Positions 7,498 through 9,886 of a DNA stretch of 9,886 nt are shown piece after piece (the first letter of the stretch is position 1; the number at the start of each line of letters is the position of its first letter). The DNA lies in NCBI GenBank assembly GCA_014360105.1, contig JACIYD010000032.1, positions 1 to 9,886 of the forward strand. The letters are read 5' to 3'. The notes under the pieces were generated by a model that had not been told where the DNA came from, made no database searches, and saw nothing but the letters and a program-made list of their open reading frames with translations. A program made the position numbers and the translations under genes. The DNA is from Clostridia bacterium. GTDB taxonomy: Bacteria; Bacillota; DSM-521; Neomoorellales; SLTJ01.

Positions 7498-8601
7498 TCA
7501 GCGCCGTCGGCACTTGATCCCCGCCGCACCCAAAACTTCCAGGGCCCGTGCCGCGGCCTCTTCGCCGGCAAACCCCAGGCGGACCGAGCCCCCTTCCCCT
7601 TCGCGCACGCCCATTATTTCGATATCCGCGATGTTAATTCCTGCTTGGCCCAGAAGACCGGTAACCAGGGCAAGCGACCCCGGGCGGTCGGGAATCGTTA
7701 GAACGACTTCCTCCAGCGCCGGTAAGTAGGCCCGCAACCCCGCCGGTAGCCGGAAACGCCCTTCCCTACCCCGTGCCAGCGCACCTTCAAGAACCTCCTC
7801 CTTGTTGCCTTCGAGAAGGGCGGCCAGTTCATTCAGGTGCCGCCGGAAGGAGGCAAGGGCCAGCAGAACCTCCTCCTTGTTACTCAAGAGGATCTCTCGC
7901 CAGAGGCGGGGGTCGCTGCCGGCGACGCGGGTGACATCCCGTAAGCCCCGACCGGCAAGTTTCAGGGCGGCCTCGTGGCCGTCCAACGTATGGATCAAGG
8001 CTACCGCCACCAGGTAGGGGAGATGGCTCGTCGCAGCCACCGCCAGGTCGTGCTCCGCCGGGCTGAGGGAAAGCGGGTGCGCACCCAGGGTGGCCACGAG
8101 CCACGATACCAGTTCCCAGGCCCGCGCCGTACTGCGGCCGGTGGGCGTGAGTGCCCAGACGGCGTTTTCGAAAAGGTAGGGATCCGCCGCCGCGATACCG
8201 GCCCGCTCCGACCCCGCCATGGGATGCCCGCCCAGGTAGGCCGCGTGCTCCGGCAGGCAGGCCTCGATGGCCTGCGCCGGTGCCTTTTTGGTGCTGGCCA
8301 CATCCGTCACCACTGCCCCGGGTGCCAGGTGTGCGGCCATGGCCGCGGCAACGACGCCGACTTCACCCGGGGGGATGGCCAGAACTACCAGGTCTGCGCC
8401 CCGGACACCCTGGGCGAGGTCGGTCGTGCCGCGGTGGATCGCCTCTTGGCGCACGGCGGCGGCCAGTACCGCGGCGTCCACGTCCACGCCGACGACTTCC
8501 ACCGCCGGTTCCCGCTGGATTAGACCCATGCCGATGGAACCGCCGATCAGGCCAACGCCGACCAGGCAAATCCGTTCCGGCTTACGCATCGGGGGGTTCA
8601 T
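7498..8601 (-). CDS. tyrA: Prephenate dehydrogenase with C-terminal ACT domain
   Basis: Oxidatively decarboxylates prephenate to 4-hydroxyphenylpyruvate, the committed step to tyrosine. Residues 11-22 form the Rossmann nucleotide loop (GVGLIGGS, 15-22); the Asp at 40 after the second strand suggests NAD+ rather than NADP+. GGHPMAGSERAG (124-135), SHLPYLVAVAL (192-202, with His193) and the RDVTRVAGSDP segment (221-231, with Arg225) are the substrate-site blocks. Residues about 295-367 form an ACT domain (VVLTIPDRPGSLALV...GINIADIEI), the usual place for tyrosine feedback binding in Gram-positive TyrA. No chorismate mutase domain is fused, so prephenate must come from a mutase outside the window. 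ATG at 8601 has GGAGG about 10 bases upstream. A 17-base direct repeat lies within the gene (separate entry). Confidence 0.95.
   Translation of the reverse strand: MNPPMRKPERICLVGVGLIGGSIGMGLIQREPAVEVVGVDVDAAVLAAAVRQEAIHRGTTDLAQGVRGADLVVLAIPPGEVGVVAAAMAAHLAPGAVVTDVASTKKAPAQAIEACLPEHAAYLGGHPMAGSERAGIAAADPYLFENAVWALTPTGRSTARAWELVSWLVATLGAHPLSLSPAEHDLAVAATSHLPYLVAVALIHTLDGHEAALKLAGRGLRDVTRVAGSDPRLWREILLSNKEEVLLALASFRRHLNELAALLEGNKEEVLEGALARGREGRFRLPAGLRAYLPALEEVVLTIPDRPGSLALVTGLLGQAGINIADIEIMGVREGEGGSVRLGFAGEEAAARALEVLGAAGIKCRRR
7790..7881 (-). repeat. 17-base direct repeat inside tyrA
   Basis: The 17 bases at 7790-7806 recur exactly at 7865-7881, 75 bases apart and in the same reading frame. 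Both copies encode NKEEVL, at residues 241-246 and 266-271 of TyrA, in the helical region before the ACT domain. The sequence between them is not duplicated further, so this may be local gene conversion or chance on similar helix residues. Confidence 0.6.
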
Positions 8602-8664
8602 CTCCGCTTTCCCTCCGTACGGGGCGCCTACCGGCGCTACCGGTCGGTGCCGGATACGCCGCCT

Positions 8665-9705
8665 TTAGGCACTACATACGGCGATTTGTCCCAGCGTTCT
8701 ACCCACCGCGGTGGCCACCCGGGTGAGCTGCCGCATTAATTGCGCGAATTTGTCCGGTTTGAGTGACTGCGGGCCGTCGGAAAGGGCCTCGTCCGGGTTG
8801 GGGTGCACCTCGATCATCACCCCGTCCGCACCCGCGGCCACCGCCGCCAGGGCCATGGGCGTGACCAGTTCCCACCGCCCCGTGCCATGGCTGGGGTCCA
8901 CGAAAACCGGCAGGTGGCTCAGGCTCTTTACCAGAGGAACGGCGCTCAAATCAAGGGTATTGCGGGTGGCGTTCTCAAAAGTGCGAATACCACGCTCGCA
9001 CAGGATTATCTGGTCGTTGCCGGCACTCATAATATACTCCGCCGCGAGCATCCATTCTTCAATGGTGGCCGAAGGACCGCGTTTGAGCAGTACCGGCTTT
9101 TTCGCGGCACCCACCTCGCGCAGGAGGTAAAAGTTCTGCATGTTGCGCGCGCCTACCTGGAGCACGTCGGCGTACTCGGCTACCAAGGGCACGCTGCGGG
9201 GGTCCATCACCTCGGTGACCACCGGCAACCCGGTAGCGGCCCGCGCCTGGGCGAGCAACCTTAAGCCCTCTTCCTCCAGTCCCTGGAAACTGTAGGGCGA
9301 AGTGCGGGGCTTAAAAGCGCCGCCACGCAGAATGGTCGCCCCAGAGGCCTTAACCGCTTCCGCCGTTACCAGGAGCTGCTCAAAGCTCTCCACGGCGCAA
9401 GGACCGGCAATAACCTGGATCGCTTCCCCTCCGATCTCTACCCCCTGACGCAGCCGTACCACCGTGTTCTCCGGCCGGAATTCCCTTGCCGCCAGCTTAT
9501 AAGGTCGCAAGACGGGCACCACTTTTTCCACGCCTTCCATGGCCTCGAGGCTCTCCCGCTGCAGGTGGCCCTTGTCGCCAACGGCGCCGATGATCGTCCG
9601 CGTCACGCCCCGTGATAAATGCACCTGAAAACCCTCCCTCTCCAGGCGCGAAACCACCTTTTGGATCTGTTCTTCCGTCGCGTCACGCTCCATGACCACG
9701 ATCAC
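8665..9705 (-). CDS. aroF: 3-deoxy-7-phosphoheptulonate (DAHP) synthase, type I beta with N-terminal ferredoxin-like domain
   Basis: Condenses phosphoenolpyruvate and erythrose-4-phosphate to DAHP, the first shikimate-pathway step. GTG at 9705 gives 346 residues, and AAGGAGG (9720-9714) sits 8 bases upstream. The resulting N-terminus ([12 protein letters not shown]) lines up with the Thermotoga maritima enzyme. A longer reading frame to 9771 begins inside a hairpin T-run and is rejected. Residues 1 to about 66 are the regulatory ferredoxin-like domain, which binds tyrosine in the T. maritima enzyme. The catalytic barrel follows with metal ligands C103 (AGPCAVE), H273 (DPSHGTG), E299 (EVHP) and D310 (LSDGPQS), plus K132/R134 ([11 protein letters not shown]) and K208/R209 (LLKRG) for phosphate binding. 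It is first in the visible gene chain; tyrA follows after 63 bases. Tyrosine sensitivity is an inference from the homologue. Confidence 0.96.
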   Translation of the reverse strand: MIVVMERDATEEQIQKVVSRLEREGFQVHLSRGVTRTIIGAVGDKGHLQRESLEAMEGVEKVVPVLRPYKLAAREFRPENTVVRLRQGVEIGGEAIQVIAGPCAVESFEQLLVTAEAVKASGATILRGGAFKPRTSPYSFQGLEEEGLRLLAQARAATGLPVVTEVMDPRSVPLVAEYADVLQVGARNMQNFYLLREVGAAKKPVLLKRGPSATIEEWMLAAEYIMSAGNDQIILCERGIRTFENATRNTLDLSAVPLVKSLSHLPVFVDPSHGTGRWELVTPMALAAVAAGADGVMIEVHPNPDEALSDGPQSLKPDKFAQLMRQLTRVATAVGRTLGQIAVCSA

Positions 9706-9713
9706 GGCCAAAC

Positions 9714-9720
9714 CCTCCTT
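9714..9720 (-). promoter_or_regulatory. Strong ribosome binding site deciding the GTG start of aroF
   Basis: AAGGAGG lies 8 bases before GTG at 9705. It is the best Shine-Dalgarno match in the window, and it fixes an N-terminus that matches the family. Starts further upstream have no such site. Confidence 0.85.
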
Positions 9721-9729
9721 GACGTCGGC

Positions 9730-9758
9730 ATGGGAGCAGAGAGGTCTGGCGCTTTCAA
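9730..9758 (-). promoter_or_regulatory. Weak alternative promoter between the hairpin and aroF
   Basis: TTGAAA (9758-9753, five of six -35 consensus bases) and TCCCAT (9735-9730, three of six -10 bases) are 17 bases apart. The -10 is poor. If it is active, the upstream hairpin would simply end the previous gene rather than attenuate aroF. Confidence 0.2.
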
Positions 9759-9769
9759 GGCGTGGATGC

Positions 9770-9794
9770 AAAAAGGCCCCCCGGGGAGGCCTTT
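9770..9794 (-). terminator. Intrinsic-terminator-like hairpin upstream of aroF (possible attenuator)
   Basis: In the minus-strand RNA, AAAGGCC (9794-9788) pairs with GGCCUUU (9778-9772), with further C/G pairing possible inside. The 3' arm runs into UUUUU (9774-9770) and then GC. The U-run is short, so strength is uncertain. The complementary plus-strand reading also has a short T-run, so it could act in both directions. It lies 64 bases before the aroF start. It is either the terminator of a gene beyond the window or, with the promoter candidate at 9882-9854, an attenuator in the aroF leader. Confidence 0.65.
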
Positions 9795-9814
9795 ACTGCG
9801 CTCTCGTAACCTCC
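9785..9814 (-). promoter_or_regulatory. Candidate antiterminator hairpin competing with the aroF terminator
   Basis: In the minus-strand RNA GGAGGUUAC (9814-9806) can pair with GUAA (9796-9793) and then CCUCC (9789-9785), leaving a 3-base bulge and a 9-base loop (9805-9797). The 3' side uses most of the terminator's 5' arm (9794-9785), so both hairpins cannot form together. This is the arrangement expected of transcription attenuation. The GGAGG could instead be a chance Shine-Dalgarno-like run; no start codon follows it at a usable distance. Confidence 0.35.
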
Positions 9815-9853
9815 TACCGTACTCCCATCCTGCCGTATTGCCGCTCGCCAAGT

Positions 9854-9882
9854 ATCTTACCACAACCGGATTCCCCAGACAA
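9854..9882 (-). promoter_or_regulatory. Candidate sigma-A promoter for the aroF gene chain
   Basis: TTGTCT (9882-9877) and TAAGAT (9859-9854) are 17 bases apart, with the -10 matching four of six consensus bases. Transcription would begin near 9847 and give a leader of roughly 140 bases that includes both hairpins. The hexamers are imperfect and close to the window edge, so the upstream context cannot be judged. Confidence 0.4.
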
Positions 9883-9886
9883 GACA

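Noticed and set aside
8630..8644. Small hairpin ACCGG-CGCTA-CCGGT between aroF and tyrA
   Set aside because: It has only five pairs with no U-run and lies in a very GC-rich gap, so chance is sufficient; the 63-base spacer otherwise shows only the tyrA ribosome binding site.
9797..9830. GAG/UAG triplets in the aroF leader, suggesting a TRAP-type binding site
   Set aside because: Only about four triplets are seen, with spacings of 0 and 5 bases instead of a regular run of about eleven at 2-3 bases.
9795..9886. T-box riboswitch upstream of aroF
   Set aside because: The conserved T-box sequence and specifier architecture are absent, and the visible leader is much too short.

Overview
The window is a GC-rich piece of a bacterial chromosome. 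Every gene lies on the minus strand, so the biological order runs from the right end to the left. Together, a spoIIP gene, an IspH-ribosomal protein S1 fusion, a type 2 IPP isomerase and the order aroF-tyrA-aroA-cmk-plsC-ispH/rpsA point to an endospore-forming member of the Clostridia. The best guess is the Moorella / Desulfotomaculum-like thermophilic lineages. That placement rests on gene content and remembered synteny, not on a search.

Layout in transcription order. (1) 9886-9706 is a leader with a candidate sigma-A promoter, an alternative hairpin, an intrinsic-terminator-like hairpin, and a strong ribosome binding site before a GTG start. (2) 9705-6145 holds three aromatic amino acid genes: DAHP synthase with an N-terminal regulatory domain, prephenate dehydrogenase with a C-terminal ACT domain, and EPSP synthase. 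(3) 6170-4891 holds cytidylate kinase and a PlsC-type acyltransferase, each overlapping its upstream neighbour by about 25 bases. (4) 4805-1474 holds the IspH-S1 fusion, which starts at TTG, overlapped by 4 bases by the IPP isomerase. (5) After a 107-base gap with an imperfect inverted repeat, 1366-1 holds a DUF1614 membrane protein, overlapped by 4 bases by spoIIP, which runs off the left edge.

The first three genes cover the entry into the shikimate pathway, its penultimate step and the tyrosine branch. cmk and plsC serve nucleotide and phospholipid supply. The IspH part finishes the MEP isoprenoid pathway, IDI-2 balances IPP and DMAPP, and the S1 part serves translation. SpoIIP remodels peptidoglycan during engulfment. 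The tight spacing suggests one or two long transcripts; the clearest gaps are before ispH (85 bases) and before DUF1614 (107 bases).

Most of this is conserved housekeeping DNA, with no mobile element, CRISPR array, tRNA or rRNA seen. The points worth a second look are the possible attenuator before aroF, a possible internal start that would release free S1 from the fusion, and the translational coupling of DUF1614 with spoIIP.
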